A stretch of DNA of 64,000 nt from Cryoendolithus antarcticus (GCA_002077065.1 NAJO01000046.1:1-64000); one strand, 5' to 3'. Positions 1 to 11,381 are shown, numbered from the stretch's first letter. Translations and numbers: made by a program. The notes: generated by a model not told the origin, from the letters alone.

Positions 1-793
1 GTATGCCGTCTTTCTGCTAGCGAAGCTGCACTTGAGCGGCTCAAGCAAACATAGCAAATTGGTAAGCCTCATCGATCGCGACAGTCTACAAGCAGAGCAC
101 TATATGGATCGCGCAATCTTGCACGTCCGTAACGTTATCGGCGAGCAGGCGTGCCGAGTGCCTTCCATCTTTCTTGCTCTGCTGTTCAAGCTGCGACAGT
201 GGTGTCAACGACCCGAGTTGATTCGACAGGGTGAGGGGAATGGCGAAACGAGTGACATTTGGCCGGATGGCTTTGCAGGTGCACAGCAATATCTTGCTCT
301 CAATGAATTCACCCTACCGCAGGCGAGTAGTTCGGAAAGTACGCCGCCAACGGGATCCGACGGCGATGGCTCTTCTGCGATTCAAGCCGAGCGGGGCCAC
401 GCGACGCATGGCTCGCTGGATGCAATGCTCGACAAAGACGGCTTGCAGGTATGTGGAGGAAGTGTGGACGTCCAAACATCGGTCGCGATCATGATCCCGG
501 TTTCGTCACCCGAGATACCTACGTCAGATTCACGCAGGCCAACACAGTACACGCGGCCACCAGATCCCTCCACTACGGGAGCGGAAGCTTTGGAGACAGT
601 GAACACCAACCATAGCTCGCCGAGTAGCTACAATACTCGCGCTGTCAGCACCTTCTTTGCGCCCTGGGCTGCTGATGAAGGCTTTGGTAGTATGTTCGAT
701 GGTGGCATACCGGATTATGGCGACTGGGCGGCTGTGGCTGGCAATCTGGAGACGTTGCCAGAGGTTGGAGAGTGGCAAATGGGGAATTCATGA
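1..793 (+). CDS. C-terminal part of a fungal Zn2Cys6-type transcription factor (5' truncated)
   Basis: The frame is open to the left window edge (first complete codon at base 2) and ends at TGA 791-793, giving about 263 residues. The first ~65 residues (YAVFLLAKLHLSG..., then SLIDRDSLQAEHYMDRAI and LALLFKLRQWC) have the shape of the C-terminal end of the fungal-specific transcription factor domain, where a helix ending in W closes the middle homology region. The remaining ~190 residues are Ser/Thr/Pro-rich and end in an acidic aromatic stretch that could be an activation domain. The DNA-binding Cys cluster lies outside the window, so the class is inferred from the tail only. It is convergent with the small membrane-protein gene at 1004-1605. 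There is no sign of an intron or a break in the visible part. Confidence 0.6.
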   Translation, partial: YAVFLLAKLHLSGSSKHSKLVSLIDRDSLQAEHYMDRAILHVRNVIGEQACRVPSIFLALLFKLRQWCQRPELIRQGEGNGETSDIWPDGFAGAQQYLALNEFTLPQASSSESTPPTGSDGDGSSAIQAERGHATHGSLDAMLDKDGLQVCGGSVDVQTSVAIMIPVSSPEIPTSDSRRPTQYTRPPDPSTTGAEALETVNTNHSSPSSYNTRAVSTFFAPWAADEGFGSMFDGGIPDYGDWAAVAGNLETLPEVGEWQMGNS

Positions 794-1003
794 TGATACA
801 ATACAATGAATTTAAGAGATGGCTTAATCGATATATTAGGTCCGCATCGCTACTATCACTTGCACCTTGCACCTTACAGCTCGCCACTAGCTCGATATGA
901 CCACTACGTCGACCTCCCGACGACCAGCACGTTTGCAACCACTTTCACGCACCGCTGTTCCACGTTGTCATCCGCCTCATTTGTCTGAAGATCTAGACGT
1001 CCC

Positions 1004-1605
1004 TCAAGCAGCACTGCTCCTACTGGTAGTTCCGCGCTTGCGGAGACGCCAGGCAATGACTGCCGCTGCGATGCTGGCCAAAAAGGTGAACCAGAGAAAG
1101 GCGGCATCTGCCGTGATCGCATTGCACCTTGGCCTCAGGAACGAGTAGTCGTCGCACCCAGCAGCGTTTGGGCAAAATATGTCGCCATACTCGTTCTCGC
1201 CACCGTCAAACAAGGCCCATGCTTTTGCGTGACGCAGGTCATAATCCTTGGTGAAGTCATTTGCGCAGTTGAGGCCGCTCATCTTGACCGACAGTATCTG
1301 GTTGACCCAATAGAAAACGTCTTATCGCTACATGAATGCAGACTCACGATCCCTGCAATCACAAAGCAGACGACCGTGAAAACATCGGCCACCGTGACTA
1401 CGATGTCTGGGACAGCATGAACAAAGATGGCGATAATCCCGACGGCAGCCGCAAGAATTCCGAGACCGCCCACGAAAGCACTGAATCCGGTCGCCGCTGG
1501 TTCCGCGCCAAAGTGCTGCCTTTTGAGTGCGATCGAAGACAGACCGAGCACGATCGCGGCAGTGAGCCCCTGGGCGAGTCGGGCACCGAGTACGATGGAC
1601 TTCAT
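1004..1605 (-). CDS. Small four-helix membrane protein, MARVEL-like (array copy 1)
   Basis: Two exons: 1605-1348 and 1297-1004, with a 50-bp intron (GTGAGT donor at 1347, CAG acceptor ending at 1298) inserted in phase 0. The product is 183 residues. Hydrophobic segments lie near residues 8-27, 42-65, 67-90 and 158-175, with a Cys-containing loop (CANDF...FCPNAAGCDD) between segments 3 and 4 and a basic Arg-rich tail. This layout resembles fungal MARVEL-type tetraspan proteins, but I cannot name a function. The ATG at 1605 was chosen because it begins just before the first helix and matches the start of the copy at 2824-3454, which also has the intron in the identical place and phase. The reading frame is open further upstream to 1743, so a longer N-terminus is possible but has no hydrophobic logic. 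Confidence 0.6.
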
Positions 1606-1967
1606 CGTGGTAGCTAGAGCGTAGTTGGCTACTGTAAGCTCTGGGATGAGACAAAGACCGTTGGGGTAAGCTGCTTGAATGTGCCGGAAAGTATCAGAGT
1701 AGCAAGTGATAACCGACTCACTACAGCAGGAATTCGCACGCAAAAAAACGTTTCGAATCTAGCCGCCTAAGCTGCTTCGCCTCGAATATGGTATCACGGG
1801 CAGTGCAATTGTACAGTATGACAAAGTCGGTTCACTGCATGGTGTGCCTTCGAACGCAATCTCTAGGCCTGAACACGACAGTACGGGTACTGGCGTACAG
1901 ACTGCGTTCAACGGTGCTCATCGTAGACAGCCACGCATGCGCGACATACTGGACACGTCCACCGTGT

Positions 1968-2314
1968 CTAGGGTTGTCCAGAGATGGAATCGCTTGCCAG
2001 GTCCACAGCGAGTGCATATGCCAGGTGACAGACCATCGTTTCCGAAATGGCCAGGACAAAATCCCAGCACACACCGACGTCATCGCATACAAAGTGTACG
2101 ATTGGGAACAAGGACCATCATTGGCTGGGATGTCGAGCTGCCCGTCGGGACTATCTGCCCTACAAGTTAAGATGGCTGCCGCAATGCCGAAGATGCTTGT
2201 AAATGCTGCGTATCCGAGTCCAGCGGAAGAACCGCCTCTCCAGAATGCGAGACCGTAGAATACAAGTGCGCTGCCGGAGAGGATGCCCTGGACTAGACGA
2301 AAGATGATGGGATT
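1968..2314 (-). pseudogene. Decayed middle copy of the MARVEL-like array
   Basis: Frame 1 (from about 2314) encodes ENPIIFRLVQGILSG..., a first helix, then GLGYAAFTSIFGIAAAIL, equivalent to helices 1 and 2 of the flanking copies. The third-helix equivalent (FVLAISETMVCHLAYAL, comparable to LILAIIDGLAGVCLLIAG in the copy at 2824-3454) is in a different frame and runs into TAG at 1970-1968. No GTRAGT donor follows helix 3, and no exon equivalent to the Cys loop and helix 4 was found down to 1800. The start codon expected before NPIIF is also missing: the frame continues upstream to a possible ATG at 2425. A short, differently spliced gene cannot be excluded, but a frameshifted relic is the simplest reading. 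Confidence 0.45.
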
Positions 2315-2823
2315 CTCCTGCAGCGTTGCCCAGATGGGTTTGACGGATGAGTCGCTCGTTGAATGATGAAATCCAAAGTGAAAACCAAAGCAGCTCCTCG
2401 GGGCGGAGAACGTGCCGTGAACCATCTTTGCGGTGTGGAAATCTGAGCGAAGGTGAGGGCCGGTTGTTTTGCGATGTTGCTCTAGAGCTGCTCAGCATCG
2501 ACAGCGACCTATCTCGAGCTACACCGAGCGATTCATAACCTCTCCTCGACACAATAGCAGCACGCGCGGCTTAGGCAGCGTGTGTGCTTTCAAACCGCGG
2601 GTAGATGCGTTGGTGTCGTGCAAGAGAGCATAGCCACGATGTACCTATCCGTTACTGATGAAGTCGATGAGCCAGCGACAACCAGTGGGTCCGCAACCAG
2701 AGTTACAGCGGACCAAGAACGATACAGCTTCATATTCAAAGAACTGCATTAATGGTATCTTCGACTACGCGTAACCTCATCGACATGCGATCAGGCTACC
2801 TCATTCATGATCGGACCCAATGA
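2315..2823. other. Gap inside the MARVEL-like array
   Basis: About 500 bp between the decayed middle copy and the next copy. The minus-strand frame of the middle copy stays open to 2425 but has no recognisable domain upstream of 2314. I see no other gene, repeat or RNA here. Confidence 0.4.
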
Positions 2824-3454
2824 TCATACCCTCGAACTCATTCGACCGCCATTTCGCCGACGATGCACCCAGATCAGTACAGCAGCTGCCACGCAACTGG
2901 CGAAAGCTAAGAACATGAACACCATGTTCGCCTTGGCCTTATGGCACCTGTCCGTGAACACACCGTTGATCTTGTCTTCGCCGTACCTCGAGAGCCCCAT
3001 AGCGTACCCATCATCAGACTTGGGTCCGCTGCCACCTGTGAGGAGCGGGTGATTGATAGCCGCAGGCAGCCACTTCCACTGCTTGTCGTCGAGTATGTGG
3101 GCTGCTTCGCCGCAGTCGAGGCCGCGTAGGGCAATGACGTAGGTCTGGGTGGTATGTTGTTAGTCTATGTACAGTGTACAGAGCGCACCAAGTACTTACG
3201 ATGCCTGCAATCAGCAGACAAACTCCCGCAAGCCCATCTATTATGGCTAGTATGAGCGTAGATAAGGCAGTGATCCAGATTCCAGCGATGCCAATCGCTG
3301 CTGCTAGACATCCGAGAGCGCCAGCAAAAGAGGCAAATCCGGACTGTGCGGGTGCCTTGCCGTAGACTTGCCAGCGGATGGCGACAATGGAGAGGCTTAG
3401 TACGACGGCAGCGAAGAGTGCTTGGATAGCGCGTGAGACGAATGGGAGAATCAT
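2824..3454 (-). CDS. Small four-helix membrane protein, MARVEL-like (array copy 3)
   Basis: Two exons: 3454-3200 and 3144-2824, separated by a 55-bp intron (GTAAGT donor at 3199, CAG acceptor ending at 3145), phase 0, giving 191 residues. Helices 1-3 are near residues 8-25, 37-58 and 65-86. The intron falls directly after the third-helix AGI, exactly as in the copy at 1004-1605. Exon 2 encodes a Cys-containing loop of about 75 residues (GLDCGEAAH..., TDRCHKAKAN) and a fourth helix (MVFMFLAFASCVAAAVLIW) followed by a basic tail HRRRNGGR. The conserved intron and layout show common descent with the first copy, although loop sequences have diverged. It is likely an integral membrane protein of plasma membrane or vesicles by family resemblance; role unknown. 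Confidence 0.65.
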
Positions 3455-3862
3455 TGTGGCGTGAATGAATGGTCTCGATCTGTGAGGTAGCGTCTTGTGT
3501 ACTCAGTGAGTGCGATTAGGGACGACTGCAGTGCGATGTGTGACGGAGTGGAGAAGACGAGATGGAGTCCAGATAGCAAACAACCCCTTTGTACTCATCT
3601 TGCGCGGCACGCACTGGTGACTCAAGGCAGTGCTGGTTGCGTGGTACTGCCTACGCCGCAGCGTTGCATGTTGTGTCTGTTTCAATTTAAGCCATGTTTG
3701 ATCCTGCCTGGGGCTTGGCACTTTTGGGGGCGCAGTTTGGTGGAGGAAACGTACATAAGCGCGCGGGAAGTAGGTATTTTTGGGACCACAGATACATTTA
3801 CTTTCTATGTACCTGGATGATCTGGGCGGAGTTCACTTGCCTGGCAAACGACTTGAAGTCTG
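3455..3862. other. Intergenic region
   Basis: Upstream of the MARVEL-like copy at 2824-3454 and downstream of the FAD oxidoreductase. No supported gene, repeat or RNA seen. Confidence 0.4.
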
Positions 3863-5750
3863 CTATTCTCGATCTTGGCGAAGCAGCTCCATTCGCAGGG
3901 CCACCTCCGCCCACTCCAATGCATATGCCACATCGTCGATCCCAGTCTCCTCGCCGAAAATTCTATTCACAACGACCTTTGCTGCGCCTGGTGCCAGACT
4001 CGTCCCATAGCGTCCGAAGCCGTAACACAGATGTATCCCCAACGTCGAGTCGCGCCCATCGATCGATCCGAGAACATCCCATGGGATCTTATCGATGACC
4101 GGCATGCCGCTCGTTCGACCAACGCTGGTGTGTTTGTAACCATCGAGCACTCGACCTAAAGGTAGGCGCTTGTTCTCTGTCGCTTTGTTCGGCTTGCCAT
4201 GTACGTCGGTGTACTCGTCGATGTGATTTTGGAGCAATGCGGTCTCGGACGGAAACAGATCGTGAAGAATCCAAGTCGAGAATGCTCCGGCAGCGATGAT
4301 CAGATTTTGACAGCACACCCACTCCGGACTGCCTCTAGGGTCAGCAGAACCGACCTCGACTTCTTCCATATAGCATCGATGCCTTTGCATGTAGATATCT
4401 GTAACGTGCGACTGGAAACGGAAATCCACGCCAGATTTACAACACGCGCGGTAGAGCATGGGCAGGTACTTAGCCATGCCACTGTCTGATGTCAGTCAAG
4501 AGGCTCACAAAACACGCACAGAAGAGGACTTGAGCTTACATTGTCTTCACCTCAATGCTGGCCGCTTCGACCCCCCTGTCAATCTCGAGGAAGTCATGCA
4601 CGAACCAACCGGAGTTGCGTGCTGGGACATTGCCATCGCTCCACGCATCTTCTAGACTGTGAGCCTTGTAGTCGAAGCGATTGTCCCTATCGCTTTCGAT
4701 CAGTCCGCTCCAGTACTGCTGGCTCAGCTCAGACAATGACTTGAACCGCTTAGGCATCTTGCTTGCATGAACAATGCCAGCGCATGATCCAGACGCTAAC
4801 TGCGCGTAAGATTCGCGCGGCTCAACGATAATGATCCGGTGGTTGACGCCAGCTTGCTTGACGCGAAGGGCAAGTTCCAATGCGATCGACATGCCAACAA
4901 TACCAGCCCCGACAATGATCGTTGTCTTTCCGGTCAGTGGATGTATGGCCGCTTCTGTTCCATCATAGAGTGGCTGATCTTCGTCGCTGCTGACTGGGCT
5001 CGGCTGAGATGAATCTACGCCAGTTGGTGTGGTAGGGTGTTCACGACCCAGTCCGCTTGCTATCGCGCTGTTGTTCTCCGGAATAAAGAGACTGTTCTCT
5101 CCGTCATTCGCCGATTCATCTGAGTCGACTGGCTTTTCGTTCACGTCGTCAGACTCGGCATATTGACCTTCGAGATCCTCAGGTTGCTGCACAGCACGCT
5201 TGCCCAGGTACTCCGGCTTGTCCGAAGTCTGCTTTGCTGTAACGCTGCTCTGCGAGTTGGCATTAACTTGAGCATATGCTGCTGTAGTCGCGTTCTGCCT
5301 ACTCTGCATTCGAGCATTACGTTGGTCGAGCAAGACTCTCATGTGGCTGGGAGGACGATTCGTATCTCCATACTGGCACCAGCAGCCGTTCGCATTTCTG
5401 TCTATGCCTTCGATGTGTGTCTCGGTACCATCCGGCGTGTACTTGATGCCGTTCCAGCAAGGCTCGCACATGATGTAGTCGCACTCGGTACATTGAACGG
5501 CAAAATCGCTTTGTGATAGCTTGTCGTGGCAGATTCTGCACTTGGCCGTTCTTTTGCTGACCACGACTTGCCAGGTGCTCGGATAAGTCGCCAATCGCCC
5601 AACGTTGGGATCATAGGTCGGTATTGGGTGTGATCGGCTCTTGTAGGTCGAGGTAGGTGTGGGTAGCGCGCTCGGACACGATCGAGAAGTCGTTGGATTG
5701 CGCGCAGACAAAGCGGCTGGAATCTTAGGAGGCATGGTGGGTACTTGCAC
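3863..5750 (-). CDS. FAD-dependent oxidoreductase (DAO family) with an N-terminal ZZ-like zinc module
   Basis: Two exons, 5750-4540 and 4481-3863, with a 58-bp intron (GTAAGC donor at 4539, CAG acceptor ending at 4482), coding for 609 residues. Residues 71-112 carry Cys71/74, Cys87/90, Cys95/98 and His112 (CRICHDK, CTECDYIMCEPC), the spacing expected of a ZZ-type zinc finger. Cys123 and Cys125 follow. Residues ~130-270 are low complexity and acidic. At ~275 begins a Rossmann fold, TTIIVGAGIVGMSIALEL (GxGxxG), then IIIVEPRE (acidic end of beta-2, ribose binding), ASGSCAGIVHASK, and in exon 2 LIIAAGAFSTW and GIHLCYGFGRYGTSLAPGAA, the C-terminal FAD/substrate segment of glycine-oxidase-like DAO enzymes. 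The substrate is not readable. Internal Met at residue 6 is an alternative start. The joining of a ZZ-like finger to a DAO enzyme is unusual. Confidence 0.75.
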
Positions 5751-6889
5751 GGAATCGTTGATGCTGGGTGTCTATCGTAGGGTGACCGTCCTAAGGTAGG
5801 CTGTTTTCTCGTGGGAAGCATTATATAACAGTGTTTATAGTATTATATTTCTTAAAATGCTCGACTAGCAATAACAAGCGGCGATCTTCAGATGAACGTC
5901 CTTCGCTTACATATCTTCATATGAACGTCTTTCACCTGTTAGCCCTTCACGTCAAGCGCTTTCATCTCTTACTGGCCACAAGCACTCTCTTTGGAGTGAC
6001 TGTTCTACATGTGATCTCTCCTTCACTTACTTGTGCATCACGTGCTGCGCCTTCACTTAATTGTGCTTCAAGCTCCTTGGCTTTGCATACCTGTTCTTAG
6101 GTAGCGATGTCCCTACGTGGCCCAGAGCATTCTCCTTGTTCTTCACCTACATAGACGCTCTCTACTTCTATCTTCCTTCATAAGGTCGACGATAGCACTA
6201 GCCCTCTGATGTGCCTTTGATTTGCTTGGCCCTGATATGCTTTTCCTTTCTCTTAACGTGCAGACCTTCCAAGTAAAGTCAACGCGTGTCGCTAGGTGGG
6301 ACACTGTTCACCTCCTGCTTTCTTCCCTTGTCTTGCGCTTGCAGTTTCGTAGTCTCGTGTGCTCCACTACGGGAAGGTAGAGGCTGGCGAGCCTCTTATG
6401 ATGTATGCTCTCTACAGCTCTTGGCGGAGATGTGTCGAAGCCCTATTCTGGCGTAGTGATGGCATGATGGGATCTGAGGTATTTCCCTCAGTCATGCGTT
6501 TGAGGCCGCAATCTCATCATCGTCTCCATCTCGGTCATTGAAAAGTAGGCATCTTTCTGAAGCTTGATATGACTTCGGGGAGGGAGACTGCAGTTCTCAC
6601 TTTCTCAGTTCGTTGAAGTCGACGTCGCGGGACCGTCCGATCACGCAAGCAAATTTTAGCTTCGTCACTGCAGGGAAGCAGCAAATGTGCCAATAGAGTC
6701 CAATCTACTGGCCATCATGATCAATCACCTCGAGAAGAATTCACTCGTGCGTGGAGAGAACTGTCCTGGCCCTGGTTTGCACATTTTCGTGAATCAGATC
6801 CGTGCGAGTGGAGTCTCGCTGTTAAGCAAATCCGCCCGTTGAGAGTGGTGGTCAATGCTACACAACCAAATCGCTACATAGCCTCCATC
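5751..6889. other. Gene-free block upstream of two divergent genes
   Basis: About 1.1 kb with no ORF of recognisable character. The plus strand from ~5890 to ~6350 is rich in pyrimidines (CTT, TTC, CTC runs) and contains the degenerate repeat listed at 5885-6075. It serves as shared upstream region for the FAD oxidoreductase (minus) and the A-T-R-R enzyme (plus). Confidence 0.5.
5885..6075. repeat. Degenerate ~29-30 bp direct repeats
   Basis: TCTTCAGATGAACGTCCTTC at 5885 recurs with few changes at 5914 (period 29). CCTTCACTTACTTGTGCATC at 6020 recurs at 6050 as CCTTCACTTAATTGTGCTTC (period 30, two mismatches). Intervening DNA carries further TTCA-CNT-TT motifs, so these may be survivors of one decayed tandem array. 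No coding potential. Confidence 0.45.
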
Positions 6890-9800
6890 ATGGGCATCCT
6901 CGACAGAAGGAAGGATCTGGCCGCGCTTTTCTCACGGCAAGTCGAGGCAACTCCAAATGCGATTGCACTCGAAGATGAGAAGACCTCATACACCTACGCC
7001 GAGCTCGACAAAAGAGTAAATGAACTCGCCATCCTCCTGCAAAGCCATGGCGTGAGACGCGATAGCCTTATTGGAGTGCTACTTCCTCGCAGCGCGGACT
7101 ATGTGATCGCCTGCTTAGCTGCTTTGCGGGCTGGAGGTGCATTCCTTGTCCTCGAGCTTGCATATCCTCCCGAGCTGCTGGCGGACGTACTCGAGGATGC
7201 TAGTCCTGCAGTGGTCGTCACGTACCGAGCTGAGATCGGCAAGATCAAGCAAGGTATCCCTGTGATGTCACTCGATGAGCTGGAAGATGCTGCGGGTGTC
7301 AACGGCTTGACGGACGAGGCAAAGGTCCTCAGTGCACTCCCTGAAGAAAACGATCTTGATCGTTTGGCGTTCGTTGCGTACTCCAGTGGCACGACAGGCA
7401 AGCCGAAGGGTATTGCCAACCCCCACCAGGCGGCCGTCCGGTCATACGACCTCAGATTCGGCCTCTCAGATCTTCAGCCTGGTGATAGAGTTGGTGCGAA
7501 TGTCTTCTTCGTGGTAAGTTTGCCCCTTCGAACGAAACGCGGGGCTGTCCACTGATTTCATCGCCCAGTGGGAGATCATACGTCCACTTCTTCGCGGCGC
7601 CACAGTTGTCGCCATCCCTGACGAAGCTAGCTTCGATCCGAAAGCGCTCGTAGACTTGCTGGCGGCCAAGAAGGTCACGGAGACCCTCATGACACCGACT
7701 CTTTTGGCTGCAATGCTTGCGCGCAACAGTGACCTCGGTACACGTTTGCCTGACTTACGCACACTATGGCTCAACGGTGAGGTGGTCACGACAGATCTTG
7801 CACGTCGTGGACTGGAGTCCTTGCCTAATGTACGACTCCTGAACTGTTACAGCTGTTGCGAGACCCACGAAGTTGCATGTGGTGACATACGCGAGATGCT
7901 TGCGCAACTTGACGCCGACGCTCAATACTGCCCCGTTGGTCCGCCACTAGACGCTCGACATGTCTACATACTCGACGATAGTGGTCAGAAGCTCGAAGTT
8001 GGTGTGTCAGGCGAGCTCTTTGTTGGCGGTCGACTTCTCGCTCGCGGCTACATCAATAGACCAGAGACCACAGCCCGAGCTTTCACAGCCGACGAATTCG
8101 ATTCGGCTTCCGGTGCGCGCAAGTATCGCACTGGCGATCTTGCAAGATTGCTACCATCTGGCCTGCTGGAGATTACCGGCCGAGTAGGTGCGATGATCAA
8201 GCTGCGCGGGTATAGCGTAGTACCGGGCAAAGTCGAGAATGCTGTCCTGGCAAACCTTGCTGTCAGACACTGTGCAGTGACTGCGTATGGTGAAGGTCTT
8301 GACAGGCAGCTTGTGGCATACATGGTTCGGGATCCCAATGCAAGCAATGAACGACCAAATGTGGAGATTGATGAGTCCGGCCACAGCCCGAACGCTCGTC
8401 GCGCACTTACAGAATCGCTGGCTCTGTACATGATACCGGCGCTATGGGTAGAGCTGGAGAGTCTTCCAACACACGATGTGTCGGGCAAAGTAGACCTCAA
8501 GAGATTGCCAGCACCCGGTGCCGGCTCATCTACGCCAAAGCCACGGCAAGCTGCGACCCGCGATGCGATCGATCTCGACACCATCGCAGAGATCTGGGCC
8601 GCGACGCTCAAGATATCTCGAAGTCTCATCACACCAGAGCACAGCTTCTTCGATCTCGGTGGTCACTCGTTGTCTCTAGCAGATCTCGCTTCACGCCTGT
8701 CACGTAGCTTCGGCTTCCGCGTGCCAGTGGCTCGTCTTGCGGACCCTACGACACTCAACGGACACCTTCAGACTGTTCGTGCAGTCCGCGATGGGCAGAT
8801 CGCCGAGGTGCAAGCAGATCTGCCTGCAGCGCTACGCCGAGACACGCAACTTGAACAAGATATTCAGCCGTTAGCAGGCACCAAGATCAAGTCCATCAAA
8901 GATGCCAAGACAGTGCTTCTTACTGGCGCGACCGGCTTTCTGGGCGCCTTTCTGCTCAACGATCTGCTTGAGTCCACCTCAGCGCACATCATCTGTTTGG
9001 TTCGGTTTGGTGATCCGACAGGCGACGACATACCCGCTGGCATCGCCAGACTTCGAAAGAATCTCATCGACCATGGACTGTGGCGCGATCTTATCATGGA
9101 GCGTGTCGAGATTCTACCTGGCAACCTCGCGCGCAAGCGTCTGGGCTTGTCTCAACAGGCCTTTCAAGATTTGGCCTCGCGAACAGACGTCATCATCCAT
9201 GCTGCTGCTACTGTCAACTTGGTCTATCCGTATGCTGCGCTACGATCTGCCAACGTTGGCGGTACTCGCGAGATCTTACGTCTTGCTTGTCTTGGAGGTG
9301 CGACCTTGCAGTACGTCTCCACCAATGGCGTACTGCCGCCATCGGCGTCTGGTCATGGATGGCCAGAAGACTCAATGTTGTATGTAGACGCGGTGCCTGA
9401 GAAGATCAGCGATGGCTACGGCCAGACAAAGTGGGCTGCAGAGCAGCTGGTCCTTGAAGCTGGGCGCCGCGGACTGCCAGTCAGGATTCTACGAGCCGGC
9501 ACGATCAGTGGACACAGCGCCACCGGAGCAGCAAACGCATGGGATCTGCTGACAGCATTGTTCGTTGAGTCAATACAGCTAGGATTTGCACCCGATGTCG
9601 AGGGTTGGCGTGCAGAGATGACACCCGTAGACTTTGTTAGCAAAGCTATTGTGCATCTATCTGGGCAAACGCAGGCGAAGCAGCTCGTCTTCCACCTGGG
9701 CGATCCTGATCCTGTCGACACAAAGGTAGTTTTCTCAGACCTTGCCAAGCTTGGTTACCCGACAGAACCGCTCCCCTGGGACGACTGGGCGGCTCTATGG

Positions 9801-10808
9801 AACGAGAAACGAGGATCAGTCAAGGGCGGAGATGGAGCGTTTACCATCGACATACTGCGCAGCGGAATGCCCAGCGTCGAATTCTTGCGGGACATCGTCG
9901 TGCTCAACAACGCTCAAACACGCCCCTTGCGAGCTATCGTCGAACGCCCGAAGGTCGACAACATCCTCCTCGAGACTTACGCTCGCCACTGGTTCGCACG
10001 TGGCTGGCTGTCGTCACCTCCCAGTGAGCAGCAGGCACTCGGTGGCGCTGCCCACTCAGCTCGTCGAAGCATATTGTCAGGCAAAGTTGCGGTGATCACT
10101 GGTGCATCAAGCGGCATAGGCGCAGCGACTGCAGCTACGCTTGCACGCGAAGGCTGTCACGTAGCGCTCGCTGCTCGGCGTGTGGATGCTCTCGAATCAG
10201 TCAAGAAGAGACTGACAGTGCGCGAGGGCAAAGTCATTGCACGACAGACCGACGTAACGAAGCGAGACCAAGTGGAAGCGCTGATGAAGGCGGCCGAAGC
10301 TGAGCTTGGTCCTGTCGACATTCTTGTGTCAGTCGCAGGAGTCATGTACTTCACTATGATGGCCAACGTCAAGGTCGATCAGTGGGAGCAGACGGTCGAT
10401 GTGAACTGCAAGGGCTTGCTCAATTGCCTATCATCAACCGTACCCGGCATGCTCACTCGAGGCAGCGGCCACATCGTCGCCATCTCTTCGGACGCCGGAC
10501 GCAAGCCCTTCGCTGGTCTCGGCGTCTACTCCGCAAGCAAGATGTTCGTAGAAGGCACGCTTCAGGCGCTCCGTGTCGAGACTGCAGGCAAAGGCTTGCG
10601 AGTCACAAGCGTACAGCCCGGGAACGTTGCAACAGACTTACTTGGCATGTCGAACGATGAAGAAGCGCTTAAGCAGTATGGTGAGCCGTCTGGCGCGAAG
10701 GTGCTGGATGCGGAAGATGTGGCGAATGCGATCGTGTATGCTCTGAAACAGCCGGAGCATGTCGCTGTGAACGAGATATTGATCGAGCCGAGGGACGAGC
10801 CGATATAG
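6890..10808 (+). CDS. NRPS-like A-T-R-R reductase, probable glycine betaine reductase (choline synthesis)
   Basis: Exons 6890-7513 and 7569-10808 with a 55-bp intron (GTAAGT...CCCAG), 1287 residues. Domains in order: adenylation (residues ~10-520) with YSSGTTGKPKG at ~163, YRTGDLARLL and GAMIKLRGYSVVPGKVE; thiolation with the phosphopantetheine site FFDLGGHSLSL (Ser ~574); thioester reductase starting VLLTGATGFLGAFLL at ~655 with YGQTKWAAE as its YxxxK; then a separate short-chain dehydrogenase from ~1047 (AVITGASSGIGAATA, catalytic YSASK ~1195). The A-T-R1-R2 order with a YdfG-like second reductase is the established architecture of fungal glycine betaine reductase, which activates betaine, reduces it to the aldehyde and then to choline. 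That substrate is inferred from architecture; pocket residues were not modelled. No condensation domain. The first in-frame ATG (6890, ATCATGG context) precedes the conserved A-domain start. No partner biosynthetic genes are adjacent. Confidence 0.88.
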
Positions 10809-11381
10809 TATACACAGATACATGACTTGTATGAATGGCTTCGCGACGGCACATATCACTGGTATTCTCTACCAGATACCCCGGGTTCAGCACACTTCTA
10901 TTCGAGCTGCAGAATCGAGCCTCAGGTTTCATCGCATTGCCAAGACTACGAGCTAAGCGAGCTTGCTGCGCCTCGTCAATCCCTTAATCACGCTCCCTAG
11001 ATCGCGCATCTCGAGATACCCTTCAATCATCATCATGCATATGTGCATCGAAAGCTCCGGGATCATCCGCATTATTGGCTTCTCTGTGAACACTCTCGGT
11101 CGATATGCGGATACGTTGGGCTAGCGCCACCAAACGCCATGCATGGAACCCTCTGGATTAAGCGCCATGGGGTGATTAGCCGCATGTTGAGGGTGGCCTC
11201 TTCATGGTTGCCTCTTCGCTTCGCGCGGCAGATGTGGTATGTGAGTCAATAGGAGGCCGCTATGGTCACTATGCATCGAGAGTTTCCCTGCGCCTGCTTC
11301 TTCACTTGATCACCACTCTTTCCATCTCGATGCGGTGACTTATGTGAAGTACTAGCCGAGCGCACAGCGTAGCCTTGTGCA
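10809..11381. other. Intergenic region
   Basis: 573 bp between the A-T-R-R enzyme and the polytopic membrane protein on the same strand. No gene or repeat recognised. Confidence 0.4.
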
